From NCBI GenBank assembly GCA_964412845.1, contig CAYPQM010000115.1, forward strand, positions 1 through 21,705: a DNA stretch of 21,705 bases, given 5' to 3'. The stretch is from JAWWPY01 sp964412845. GTDB taxonomy: Bacteria; Actinomycetota; Actinomycetes; Streptosporangiales; Streptosporangiaceae. Below the pieces are notes generated by a model that searched no databases, was not told the DNA's origin, and worked only from the letters and a program-made list of their open reading frames with translations. Below are positions 1 to 6,680 of the stretch, one piece after another. The stretch's first letter is position 1. The number at the start of each line of letters is the position of its first letter. Position numbers and translations under genes: made by a program.

Positions 1-2396
1 ACCTGTCCGGGCCGCGCTGGTACCAGGCGAGTGCCGCCGCGGCCGCCGGCGGGTTTGCTGGCGACGAGGCGCCGCCCGCGGCGATCGCCTACTTCTCGCC
101 GGAGTACGGCATCACCGAGGCGCTGCCGCAGTACTCAGGCGGCCTGGGCATCCTGGCCGGGGACCATCTCAAGGCCAGCAGCGACCTGGGCGTGCCGCTG
201 ATCGGCGTGGGCCTGCTCTACCGGCACGGCTACTTCACCCAGTCGCTGACCGCTGAGGGCTGGCAGACGGAGCGGTATCCGGCGAACGACCCGAACGGGC
301 TCGCCCTCTCACTGCTCCGTGATGCCGGCGATGCGCCGCTCCGGGTCACCGTCAACCTGGACGCGGGCCGCGTGCTCGCCGCCCAGATCTGGCTCGCCCA
401 GGTGGGCCGGGTCCCGCTGCTGCTGCTCGATTCGTACGTCGAGGACAACGAGCCTGCCCTGCGTGAGGTCACCGACCGGCTCTACGGTGGCGGCAGCGAT
501 CACCGGCTCTGGCAGGAACTGCTGCTGGGTATCGGCGGTGTCCGGGCGGTGCGGGCGTTCTGCGGGCTCACCGGGCATCCATCCCCTGAGGTCTTCCACA
601 CCAACGAGGGGCACGCCGGTTTCCTCGGCCTGGAGCGGATCCGCGAGTACGCCCAGCAGGGGGTCGGCTTCGACGAGGCGATCGAGCTGTGCCGGGCTGG
701 CACGGTGTTCACCACACACACCCCGGTCCCCGCCGGGATCGACCGATTCACCAGGGAACTGGTGGAGAGCCACTTCAGCGGGCCGGCCGCCGACCCGGCG
801 CTGCCGTGTGACCGTGTGCTCCAGCTGGGTGCCGAGACATTCCCTGGCGGCGACCCGGCCGTCTTCAACATGGCCGTGATGGGCATGCGGCTGGCGCAGC
901 GGGTCAACGGGGTGAGCAGGCTGCACGGCGAGGTGAGCCGGGAGATGTTCGCCGGCCTGTGGCCAGGTTTCGATACCTCCGAGGTGCCGATCGGGTCAAT
1001 CACGAACGGCGTGCACGCCCCGACCTGGGTCGCCAGGCAGATCCTGGACCTGGCCACCGACGGCGCGGAGCCGGCCCATGGCGCGGCCACGCTGCCGGAG
1101 GACGGGCACGCCTGGGAGCGCGTCGCGCACGCCGCCCCAGCGCGGCTCTGGGAGATTCGCCGCGCCCTGCGGTCGCAACTGGTCACCCAGGCCCGGCGGC
1201 GGGTGCGCGCTTCCTGGCGGCAGCGCGGGGCCAGCGACGCGGAACTGGTCTGGACCGACGAGATCCTCGACGAGAACGTGCTGACGATCGGTTTCGCCCG
1301 CCGGGTTCCCTCCTACAAACGGCTCACCCTGATGCTGCACGACCCGGCGCGGCTGACTGCGCTGCTGCTGGACCCGGAGCGGCCGATACAGATCGTTATC
1401 GCCGGAAAGGCGCATCCGGCCGACGATGGCGGCAAGCGGCTGATCCAGCAGATGGTCGAGTTCGCGGACGATCCGAAGGTGCGGCATCGTGTCGTCTTCC
1501 TGCCCGACTACGACATGGCGATGGCGCGGGCCCTGGTCCAGGGCTGCGACGTGTGGCTGAACAACCCGCTCCGCCCGCTGGAGGCGTGCGGCACGTCCGG
1601 GATGAAGTCCGCGCTGAACGGCGGCCTGAACCTGTCGGTCCGTGATGGCTGGTGGGACGAGTGGTACGACGGCGCCGACGGCTGGGCGATCCCCTCGGCG
1701 GACGGCGTCGCGGACCCGGATCGCCGGGACGAGCTTGAGTCGGCCGCCCTGTATGACCTGCTCGGCCAGACGGTGGCGCCGCTGTTCTACGACGCTGGCC
1801 CGGACGGGCTGCCCCGCCGCTGGCTGGAGATGGTCGGGCACACGCTGCGCGCGCTCGGGCCGCGGGTCCAGGCCTCCCGGATGGTCCGCGAGTACGCGAC
1901 GGAGCTGTACCTGCCCGCGGCGCAGGCATCCCGCGCGCTCACCGACGGCAGTCAGGGGGCTCCGGGAACGTACGCGGCCGCGCGGCAGCTCGCCGCCTGG
2001 AAGCGCCGGGTGACCCGGGCGTGGAGCGGGGTCGCCATCGAGCACGTCGAAGCGCTCGACGGTGACCAGGTCCCCGGGCACAAACTGGTCGTGCGGGCCA
2101 GCGTCCGGCTCGGCGGCCTGACCCCCGACGATGTGACCGTCGAGGTGGTCTTCGGCCGGGTGGGCGACGACGACGAGATTCTCAGCCCGGACTGCAATGC
2201 GCTGACCGTCGAGGGGCCGGCCGGGGAGGACGGGGTGGCCCGCTACGTGGGCGACGCGGAACTCGGCCGCCCCGGGCCGTTCGGGTACACGGTCAGGGTG
2301 GTGCCGCGGCACCACCTGCTGGCCTCATCCGCTGAGCTGGGCCTGGTCACCCTGCCCGAGGTGCCGGCCGGGATGACCACAGGCGACCTGCGCTGA
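1..2396 (+). CDS. glgP: Alpha-glucan (glycogen) phosphorylase, 5' end cut by window edge
   Basis: This enzyme (GT35 family) uses phosphate to release glucose-1-phosphate from glycogen or maltodextrin in the cytoplasm. The reading frame is open from base 3, so the true start lies upstream; 797 residues are visible and perhaps 70-80 are missing compared with the roughly 850-residue actinobacterial form. The opening part carries the family signature AYFSPEYGI followed by QYSGGLGILAGDHLK. The middle has GFARRVPSYKR, and the PLP-lysine region reads EACGTSGMKSALNG with the lysine in GMK, at about 1602-1606, followed by NLSVRDGWWDEW. The C-terminal 150 residues are a beta-rich tail typical of this subfamily. 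No internal stop or frameshift is seen. An internal GTG at 192 is not the start, because strongly conserved family residues lie before it. The next gene on this strand starts 409 bp downstream, so glgP looks like the end of its transcription unit. Confidence 0.93.
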   Translation, partial: LSGPRWYQASAAAAAGGFAGDEAPPAAIAYFSPEYGITEALPQYSGGLGILAGDHLKASSDLGVPLIGVGLLYRHGYFTQSLTAEGWQTERYPANDPNGLALSLLRDAGDAPLRVTVNLDAGRVLAAQIWLAQVGRVPLLLLDSYVEDNEPALREVTDRLYGGGSDHRLWQELLLGIGGVRAVRAFCGLTGHPSPEVFHTNEGHAGFLGLERIREYAQQGVGFDEAIELCRAGTVFTTHTPVPAGIDRFTRELVESHFSGPAADPALPCDRVLQLGAETFPGGDPAVFNMAVMGMRLAQRVNGVSRLHGEVSREMFAGLWPGFDTSEVPIGSITNGVHAPTWVARQILDLATDGAEPAHGAATLPEDGHAWERVAHAAPARLWEIRRALRSQLVTQARRRVRASWRQRGASDAELVWTDEILDENVLTIGFARRVPSYKRLTLMLHDPARLTALLLDPERPIQIVIAGKAHPADDGGKRLIQQMVEFADDPKVRHRVVFLPDYDMAMARALVQGCDVWLNNPLRPLEACGTSGMKSALNGGLNLSVRDGWWDEWYDGADGWAIPSADGVADPDRRDELESAALYDLLGQTVAPLFYDAGPDGLPRRWLEMVGHTLRALGPRVQASRMVREYATELYLPAAQASRALTDGSQGAPGTYAAARQLAAWKRRVTRAWSGVAIEHVEALDGDQVPGHKLVVRASVRLGGLTPDDVTVEVVFGRVGDDDEILSPDCNALTVEGPAGEDGVARYVGDAELGRPGPFGYTVRVVPRHHLLASSAELGLVTLPEVPAGMTTGDLR

Positions 2397-2460
2397 GGCA
2401 CGCCGCCAGGGGAGCCGCCGCCGCCCGGGTGCTGCCCGGACCCCAGCGGCAGCGGCTGCG

Positions 2461-2549
2461 CGGGTACCGGCGGCGGTGGCGGCCCGGACCCGGCGGCAGC
2501 GACCACGCGGACCTCGGCGGCAGCGACCACGCGGGTACCGGCGGCAGCG
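2461..2549. repeat. 24-bp tandem repeats downstream of glgP
   Basis: A 20-base core, CGGCGGCAGCGACCACGCGG, occurs at 2491-2510 and 2515-2534, and a third copy begins at 2539 and decays after 11 bases, giving a 24-bp period. A degenerate unit may precede it from 2467. The stretch 2397-2560 holds no ORF that I believe; ORFs on either strand here are short arginine/alanine-rich readings of the repeat. Confidence 0.7.
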
Positions 2550-2565
2550 CTGCGGCGCAGGACTT

Positions 2566-2777
2566 GATGCCTGCATCGTCAGGCTCACGTGTTACGTGGA
2601 GCAAGTAAACCGTTGCGCCGCGTATGGCGTCTAGGTTCTGTAGCCTGCTCAGACACCACCGATGCGGTGGTGGGTCAGGTGAGTATCCGCAAAGCCCTGG
2701 GGGGGCCATGACATACCGCATCGCGTTATGCGAATCGCATGATGCAGCCGTGTCACTTTCCGTAGCCTGCGCAGGCT
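2566..2777. promoter_or_regulatory. Palindrome-rich leader upstream of the bldC-like gene
   Basis: This non-coding stretch, less GC-rich than its surroundings, holds several exact inverted repeats. They are GATGC-CT-GCATC (2566-2577); an 8-bp stem CACCACCG/CGGTGGTG with a 3-base loop (2654-2672); ATGCGA-A-TCGCAT (2728-2740), itself bracketed by GCATC (2718-2722) and GATGC (2741-2745); and the 14-bp palindrome AGCCTGCGCAGGCT (2764-2777). The 13-mer GTAGCCTGCnCAG also occurs twice directly (2640-2652 and 2762-2774). Each copy contains TAGCCT, which fits a TAnnnT -10 box. Operators and two promoters are possible, but the sequence alone does not prove them. Confidence 0.45.
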
Positions 2778-2805
2778 CTCCCGCACGTGAAAGGACACTG
2801 TCATC

Positions 2806-3024
2806 GTGAGGCCAGACATCCGTCCCGAAAACCGCCTGCTGACTCCCTCAGAGGTAGCCGCGCTCTTCCGAGTCGACCCGAAGACGGTCACCCGGTGGGC
2901 ACAGCAGGGCAAGCTCCACTCGATCAGGACGCTCGGCGGTCATCGCCGGTACAGCGAGGCCGAGATTCAGGCTTTCCTGGACGACCCGCAGCGGGTGCCG
3001 CTGCCCCGGGCCGCCGGGGAGTAG
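2806..3024 (+). CDS. bldC: BldC-family small DNA-binding regulator
   Basis: A 72-residue MerR-like winged helix-turn-helix protein closely resembling Streptomyces BldC, a developmental regulator that binds DNA cooperatively. The domain occupies residues 10-60: LLTPSEVAALFRVDPKTVTRWAQQGKL forms the helix-turn-helix and recognition helix, and TLGGHRRYSEAEI is the wing. No coiled-coil or effector domain follows, as expected for BldC rather than classical MerR. The start is GTG at 2806, with AAGGA ten bases upstream (2791-2795); the conserved domain begins about ten residues in, so no earlier start is needed. It appears to be transcribed alone, with a hairpin 41 bp after the stop. The structured upstream region is listed separately. 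Whether it controls development or something else in this organism cannot be told from the window. Confidence 0.9.
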   Translation: MRPDIRPENRLLTPSEVAALFRVDPKTVTRWAQQGKLHSIRTLGGHRRYSEAEIQAFLDDPQRVPLPRAAGE

Positions 3025-3064
3025 GCCGGAGAGACAGGGTCAGCGTCCTTCCCGAGAACCGCAT

Positions 3065-3094
3065 ACCGGGCCCGGTCCGCATGCCGGGCCCGGT
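3065..3094 (+). terminator. Hairpin downstream of bldC-like gene
   Basis: ACCGGGCCCGG (3065-3075) and CCGGGCCCGGT (3084-3094) form an 11-bp perfect stem with an 8-base loop. There is no T-run, which is usual for candidate terminators in high-GC actinomycetes. The arms are themselves near-palindromes, so the sequence is also a direct repeat. Confidence 0.5.
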
Positions 3095-3122
3095 GTCTTG
3101 GGCCGCCGGGCCAGGCCTCCCG

Positions 3123-3128
3123 TAAGAT
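3123..3128 (+). promoter_or_regulatory. Candidate -10 box for the enoyl-CoA hydratase gene
   Basis: TAAGAT fits TAnnnT and lies 24 bases before the ATG at 3153, just after the hairpin. A GGAGG ribosome site (3142-3146) sits six bases before the start. No convincing -35 box is seen. Confidence 0.4.
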
Positions 3129-3152
3129 CGTGGCCCGGCATGGAGGTGCGGC

Positions 3153-3932
3153 ATGGGTGAGTTCGTCCGCGTGGAGATTGACCAGGCGGTGGCTACGATC
3201 CGGCTCGACCGGCCGCCGATGAACGCGCTCAACGCGCAGGTTCAGGCCGAGATCGCCGCAGCCGCCGGGCAGGTCAGCCAGGACCCGGCGATCCGTGCGG
3301 TGATCCTCTACGGCGGTGGGAAGGTCTTCGCGGCCGGCGCCGACATCAAAGAGATGTCCGAGGTCAGTTACGGCCAGATGGCCGCGGATACCCGGCGGTT
3401 GCAGGAGTCGTTCACCGCGGTCGCGAAGATCCCGAAGCCGGTGGTCGCCGCCGTGACGGGGTACGCACTCGGCGGCGGCCTCGAACTCGCGCTCTGCGCC
3501 GACTTCCGGGTCGCGGGTGACGGCGCACGGGTCGGCCAGCCGGAGATCCTGCTGGGCATCATCCCCGGAGCGGGCGGCACCCAGCGCCTGCCCCGGCTGA
3601 TCGGGCCGGCCAGGGCGAAGGACATCGTGTACACGGGCCGGTTTGTCGGCGCGCCGGAAGCGCTCGCCATCGGCCTGGTAGACAAGGTCGTCCCGGACGC
3701 GGAGGTCTACCAGGCAGCACGTGACCTTGTTGCCCGGTATGCCACCGGCCCCGCGGTCGCCCTGCGGGCGGCCAAGCAGGCTATAGACGACGGCCTGGAA
3801 GTGGACCTCGATACTGGTCTTGAGATCGAGCGGCTGCACTTCGCCGGATTGTTCGCCACTGAGGACCAGCGCACCGGAATGCGCAGCTTCGTCGAGAATG
3901 GGCCTGGGAAGGCCACGTTCGCCGGCCGGTGA
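3153..3932 (+). CDS. Enoyl-CoA hydratase/isomerase family protein (crotonase fold)
   Basis: A 259-residue crotonase, the normal length for a single-domain enoyl-CoA hydratase that adds water to trans-2-enoyl-CoA in fatty-acid beta-oxidation. The CoA/oxyanion-hole segment AAGADIKEM is at residues 60-68 and the second oxyanion element GYALGGGLELAL at 103-114. Both catalytic glutamates of true hydratases are present: Glu111 in GGGLE and Glu131 in GQPEILLGIIPGAGGTQ. This supports hydratase activity rather than one of the many other crotonase reactions, but the substrate is not defined. The start has a strong GGAGG six bases upstream. The gene stands alone, with no beta-oxidation partner in the window. 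Confidence 0.9.
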   Translation: MGEFVRVEIDQAVATIRLDRPPMNALNAQVQAEIAAAAGQVSQDPAIRAVILYGGGKVFAAGADIKEMSEVSYGQMAADTRRLQESFTAVAKIPKPVVAAVTGYALGGGLELALCADFRVAGDGARVGQPEILLGIIPGAGGTQRLPRLIGPARAKDIVYTGRFVGAPEALAIGLVDKVVPDAEVYQAARDLVARYATGPAVALRAAKQAIDDGLEVDLDTGLEIERLHFAGLFATEDQRTGMRSFVENGPGKATFAGR

Positions 3933-3994
3933 GCCACCGCCGGCGCCGTGGCCGGTCCTGCCCGATCATCGCGGGAGAGGGAGCAGCGGAGCCC

Positions 3995-4036
3995 ATGCGT
4001 CAGATGAACAGCAGCCACCAGGGTGCTCAGCGGTGA
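3995..4036 (+). CDS. Possible 13-codon upstream ORF coupled to the next gene
   Basis: An ATG at 3995 opens a 13-residue frame (MRQMNSSHQGAQR) whose TGA stop (4034-4036) overlaps the GTG start at 4033 in a GTGA arrangement. Weak purine-rich sites lie upstream (AGGGAG at 3978-3983 and GCGGA at 3986-3990). It could be a translation-coupling leader or chance. It is too short for codon statistics. Confidence 0.2.
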   Translation: MRQMNSSHQGAQR

Positions 4037-4443
4037 CGGAGCCCGGGGACGGCCCCGATCTGGAGATGGTCACGGCCGCGCTCCGCGCGGACAGCGCTGA
4101 CGTGGCGGTCTATGCGCGGGTGCTGACCGAGTCGCTCGGCGGGGCGCTGCCGGCCGGCGTGGTGACCATCGAGCGGGACAGGTCCATGTCCGACCGGATG
4201 CGCGGGCGCCCGGGCGACGTGTCCAAAGTCACTGTCCGGCTGGGGGAGCGGGTCCTGTCGCTGGCAGTGCGCTCAGGTGAACCTCTCGCGGAGATCTGCC
4301 GTGAAGTACGGGGGGTTGTGCTATCGCGTCAACCGGTGCAGGTTCAAGAGTGGGCGGCCGAACTTGCCCGGGCACTGGTCAGCTATGCCGAGCAGAATGC
4401 CCAGGCAGCGGAGGCATTGCGCAGGCTGGTCACGGGAGCCTAG
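4033..4443 (+). CDS. Unrecognised 136-residue protein preceding the kinase
   Basis: I do not recognise this family. The frame from GTG 4033 gives a soluble, mixed alpha/beta-looking protein with no signal peptide or membrane segment. The first third is acidic and helical (DLEMVTAALRADSADVAVYARV), the middle is likely beta-strand (GVVTIERD, SKVTVRLGERVLSLAVRSG), and the end is a long amphipathic helix (VQEWAAELARALVSYAEQNAQAAEALRRLV). The frame stays open upstream to 3820, but it has no ATG or GTG between the end of the preceding gene and 4033, and the upstream part reads like shadow sequence. AGGGTG (4020-4025) could be the ribosome site. The gene ends 81 bp before the kinase on the same strand, so the two may be co-transcribed and functionally linked; that is inference. 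Confidence 0.7.
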   Translation: MTEPGDGPDLEMVTAALRADSADVAVYARVLTESLGGALPAGVVTIERDRSMSDRMRGRPGDVSKVTVRLGERVLSLAVRSGEPLAEICREVRGVVLSRQPVQVQEWAAELARALVSYAEQNAQAAEALRRLVTGA

Positions 4444-4509
4444 CCGGATTCCCAGGAATACTGGGTTACGTCCTGCGCCGTCTGCACCGGGGAGCGCCAG
4501 GGTAGTTCG

Positions 4510-4515
4510 TAGGCT
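4510..4515 (+). promoter_or_regulatory. Possible -10 box just before the kinase gene
   Basis: TAGGCT fits TAnnnT and ends nine bases before the kinase ATG at 4525. If it is used, the transcript would be nearly leaderless. The run of G at 4516-4522 could instead be a poor ribosome site for a transcript coming from the upstream gene. Confidence 0.2.
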
Positions 4516-4524
4516 GGGGGGGTC

Positions 4525-6426
4525 ATGACTCCAGACGACCAGATGCCGGACAGGTTGGGCCCATACCGCTTGCTCGATCGCATTGGCGAGGGCGGGATGG
4601 GTGTCGTCTACCTCGCGCGCGATCCTGAGCAGCGCAGTGTCGCGGTCAAGGTGCTCCGCCCGTCGGTGGCAGGTGACCCGAACGCACGGCGGCGGCTGGC
4701 TCGCGAAGTCGAGACGATGCGGCTGGTGCGCAGCCCCTTTGTCGCCGAGGTGATCGACACCGATGTGGCGTGCGACATGCCCTACATCGTCACCAGGTAC
4801 GTTCCGGGCCGGACCTTGGATGAGGTGGTGCGCGAGGATGGCCCGCTGCGGCGGGTTTCACTGGCCCGGCTCGCCTGCGGGCTCGCGCAGGCGCTCGTCG
4901 CGGTGCACGCCGCCGGCGTGGTGCACCGCGACCTCAAGCCGGGCAACGTGATGCTGGTGAACGGGGAGCCGGTCGTCATCGATTTCGGGATCGCGCAGGC
5001 GCTCGACTCAACCCGGCTCACCATGACCGGCATGTTCATGGGCACGCCGGGGTATCTGTCCCCGGAAGTCATCGAGGGCCACCAGAGCAGCCGGGCGTCC
5101 GACGTTCATGCCTGGGGCGCCACGGTCGCCTTCGCAGCTACCGGGCGCCCGCCGTTCGGCACCGGATCCTACGAGACGATCTTCTACCGGATCGTGAACG
5201 GCAGCCCGGATCTCACCGGCGTCGCCGCGCCCATACTGCCGTTGCTGGCGGCGGCGCTCGGCCGCGAGCCGGCCCGCCGTCCGACGGCGGAGCAGCTCAG
5301 CGCGGCGGCAGCGGCGCTCGACGCGGCGGCGCTGGTATCGCCCGCCCCGCCGGGCGCCAGCCCGGACATGGCGGCGGCGATGACCTCCGCGGGCACGAGG
5401 GTGGACGCCGCGCCTGTCCTGGCGCCCGGACTTGATGGGCTGGCCGGGGGTGCTGCGGGTGCCGGTGCTCTGGCTGGGGGTGCTCTGGGTGGGGGCGCAA
5501 TTGGTGGGGGCGCTCTGGGTGCGGCCATGGCGGGGGCAGGCGCGGCTGCGGGGCTGGGCCCCGGTTCGACCACGCCCGGTTCCGCGGGCGCGCTCGCTGA
5601 CCGGCCGGGCACCCGGCCGATCCCCGTCGGGCGGATCCGGCCGGCCGACTACGCCGACATGCTGCCGCCTGTCGCATACGGGCCGCCCGGCGGCCTGGCC
5701 GGTAACGGCCGACAGGCTGGGGCGCCGGCCGGCCGTAGCTGGCCCAATGGCGGCCCCGCCCCGGCTGGAGCAGGTTCCGCTGCGGCGGTCAAGCGCCGGC
5801 ATCCGCTGCTGGTCCTGGCGACGATGGTGATCGCGGCGAGCCTGAGCGTGGTGCTCCCCGTCGCGGGCACGCTGGTGGCGCTCGCTGCCATCGTGACGCT
5901 GCGGGCGGGCGAACTGTCCCAGCGGGGCGTCGACCGGAGGCGCACCGCGCGGGGCGCGCGGGCCACCGACCAGCTCTTCGCCGCGGCCGCTTTTCCCTGG
6001 TTCCTGGTCCGCTCAGCGTTCGCCACCCTGTTGCTCGCGCCGTTCGCGCTCGCGGTGGGAGCCGCGGTGGCGGTGATCACTATGCTGTCCGTGCCGGTCG
6101 ATCCGCTGCCGCGGGCGGTGGCCTACGGGGCTGGCGCGCTGGTGGCTTTCTACGGGCTCGGCCCCGGTTCCGGCAAGGCACGCAGCCAGCTCAACCGGAT
6201 CTTCACCGCAATCCTCGGCACCCGGACCACCGAGGCCGTCGCACTGGTCGGACTGTGGGCGCTGGCTGTGGCCGCGCTGGCCGCGGCGGTGGGTACGTTT
6301 CCGGCGTACTGGCCGCTTGTCGCACCGACGGGCATCGGCGAGCACGTGCCAGGCTGGCACGGGATAAGCCAGATCATCCACTTCCGGTTCTGGCGGCCAC
6401 GGCTGTGGCGCATGCGGCTCTGGTAA
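4525..6426 (+). CDS. Membrane-anchored Ser/Thr protein kinase (PknB-like domain)
   Basis: A 633-residue protein with an N-terminal Hanks-type kinase domain (about residues 14-265), a Gly/Ala/Pro-rich linker and a multi-pass hydrophobic C-terminus. Kinase hallmarks are all present: glycine loop GEGGMGVVY at 21-29, Lys42 in VAVKVL, HRDLKPGN at 134-141, DFG at 153-155, and GTPGYLSPE at 173-181. It should therefore be an active RD-type kinase. The linker (about 270-420) includes a GGALGGGAIGGGALG-type repeat at 305-335. Hydrophobic segments lie at about 427-460, 490-522, 531-546 and 570-600. It lacks the PASTA repeats and single anchor of PknB, so it is not a standard cell-wall sensor. The tail is Trp/Arg-rich (FRFWRPRLWRMRLW). 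The start at 4525 sits only 2-3 bases from the G-run; ATG 4543 is an alternative. The small gene upstream and the convergent FHA protein are plausible partners. Confidence 0.88.
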   Translation: MTPDDQMPDRLGPYRLLDRIGEGGMGVVYLARDPEQRSVAVKVLRPSVAGDPNARRRLAREVETMRLVRSPFVAEVIDTDVACDMPYIVTRYVPGRTLDEVVREDGPLRRVSLARLACGLAQALVAVHAAGVVHRDLKPGNVMLVNGEPVVIDFGIAQALDSTRLTMTGMFMGTPGYLSPEVIEGHQSSRASDVHAWGATVAFAATGRPPFGTGSYETIFYRIVNGSPDLTGVAAPILPLLAAALGREPARRPTAEQLSAAAAALDAAALVSPAPPGASPDMAAAMTSAGTRVDAAPVLAPGLDGLAGGAAGAGALAGGALGGGAIGGGALGAAMAGAGAAAGLGPGSTTPGSAGALADRPGTRPIPVGRIRPADYADMLPPVAYGPPGGLAGNGRQAGAPAGRSWPNGGPAPAGAGSAAAVKRRHPLLVLATMVIAASLSVVLPVAGTLVALAAIVTLRAGELSQRGVDRRRTARGARATDQLFAAAAFPWFLVRSAFATLLLAPFALAVGAAVAVITMLSVPVDPLPRAVAYGAGALVAFYGLGPGSGKARSQLNRIFTAILGTRTTEAVALVGLWALAVAALAAAVGTFPAYWPLVAPTGIGEHVPGWHGISQIIHFRFWRPRLWRMRLW

Positions 6427-6570
6427 GCAGGGCCGTCCTGATGCGCACCGGTCAGCCCCAGCGCCGCCGTTCCCGCCGATGCAGAAAGAACCCTCGTCAG
6501 CACGCTGGGCCGTATCTCGCGGATCTTGGCCGTCGCCAGCGGCCGTCCGGGGGATGCTCGCCAAGCGTAG

Positions 6571-6595
6571 GAGGAGCCAGTAGCGGATGCTCCTC
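6571..6595. terminator. Hairpin between convergent kinase and FHA genes
   Basis: GAGGAGC (6571-6577) and GCTCCTC (6589-6595) form a 7-bp stem with an 11-base loop in the 254-bp space between the two convergent genes. It could serve as a bidirectional terminator. A (GGC)n run follows at about 6597-6615. I see no gene in this interval. Confidence 0.35.
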
Positions 6596-6680
6596 GCGGC
6601 GGCGGCGGCGGCGGGCGGCGACGACGCGGCGCGGCGCCCTCCGGCGAACGCGCTGCAGGTTTGAAGATCTACGAGATGGC

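Noticed and set aside
996..2315. Long minus-strand frame of 439 codons opposite glgP
   Set aside because: The opposite strand carries unmistakable phosphorylase motifs; high GC leaves long shadow frames, and this one has no family-like sequence.
2624..2809. 61-codon ORF upstream of bldC
   Set aside because: It overlaps the bldC start and several palindromes and shows no protein-like features; treated as leader DNA.
3820..4032. Upstream extension of the 136-residue protein into the enoyl-CoA hydratase gene
   Set aside because: The extension is an out-of-frame reading of the crotonase 3' end, with no usable start after that gene's stop.
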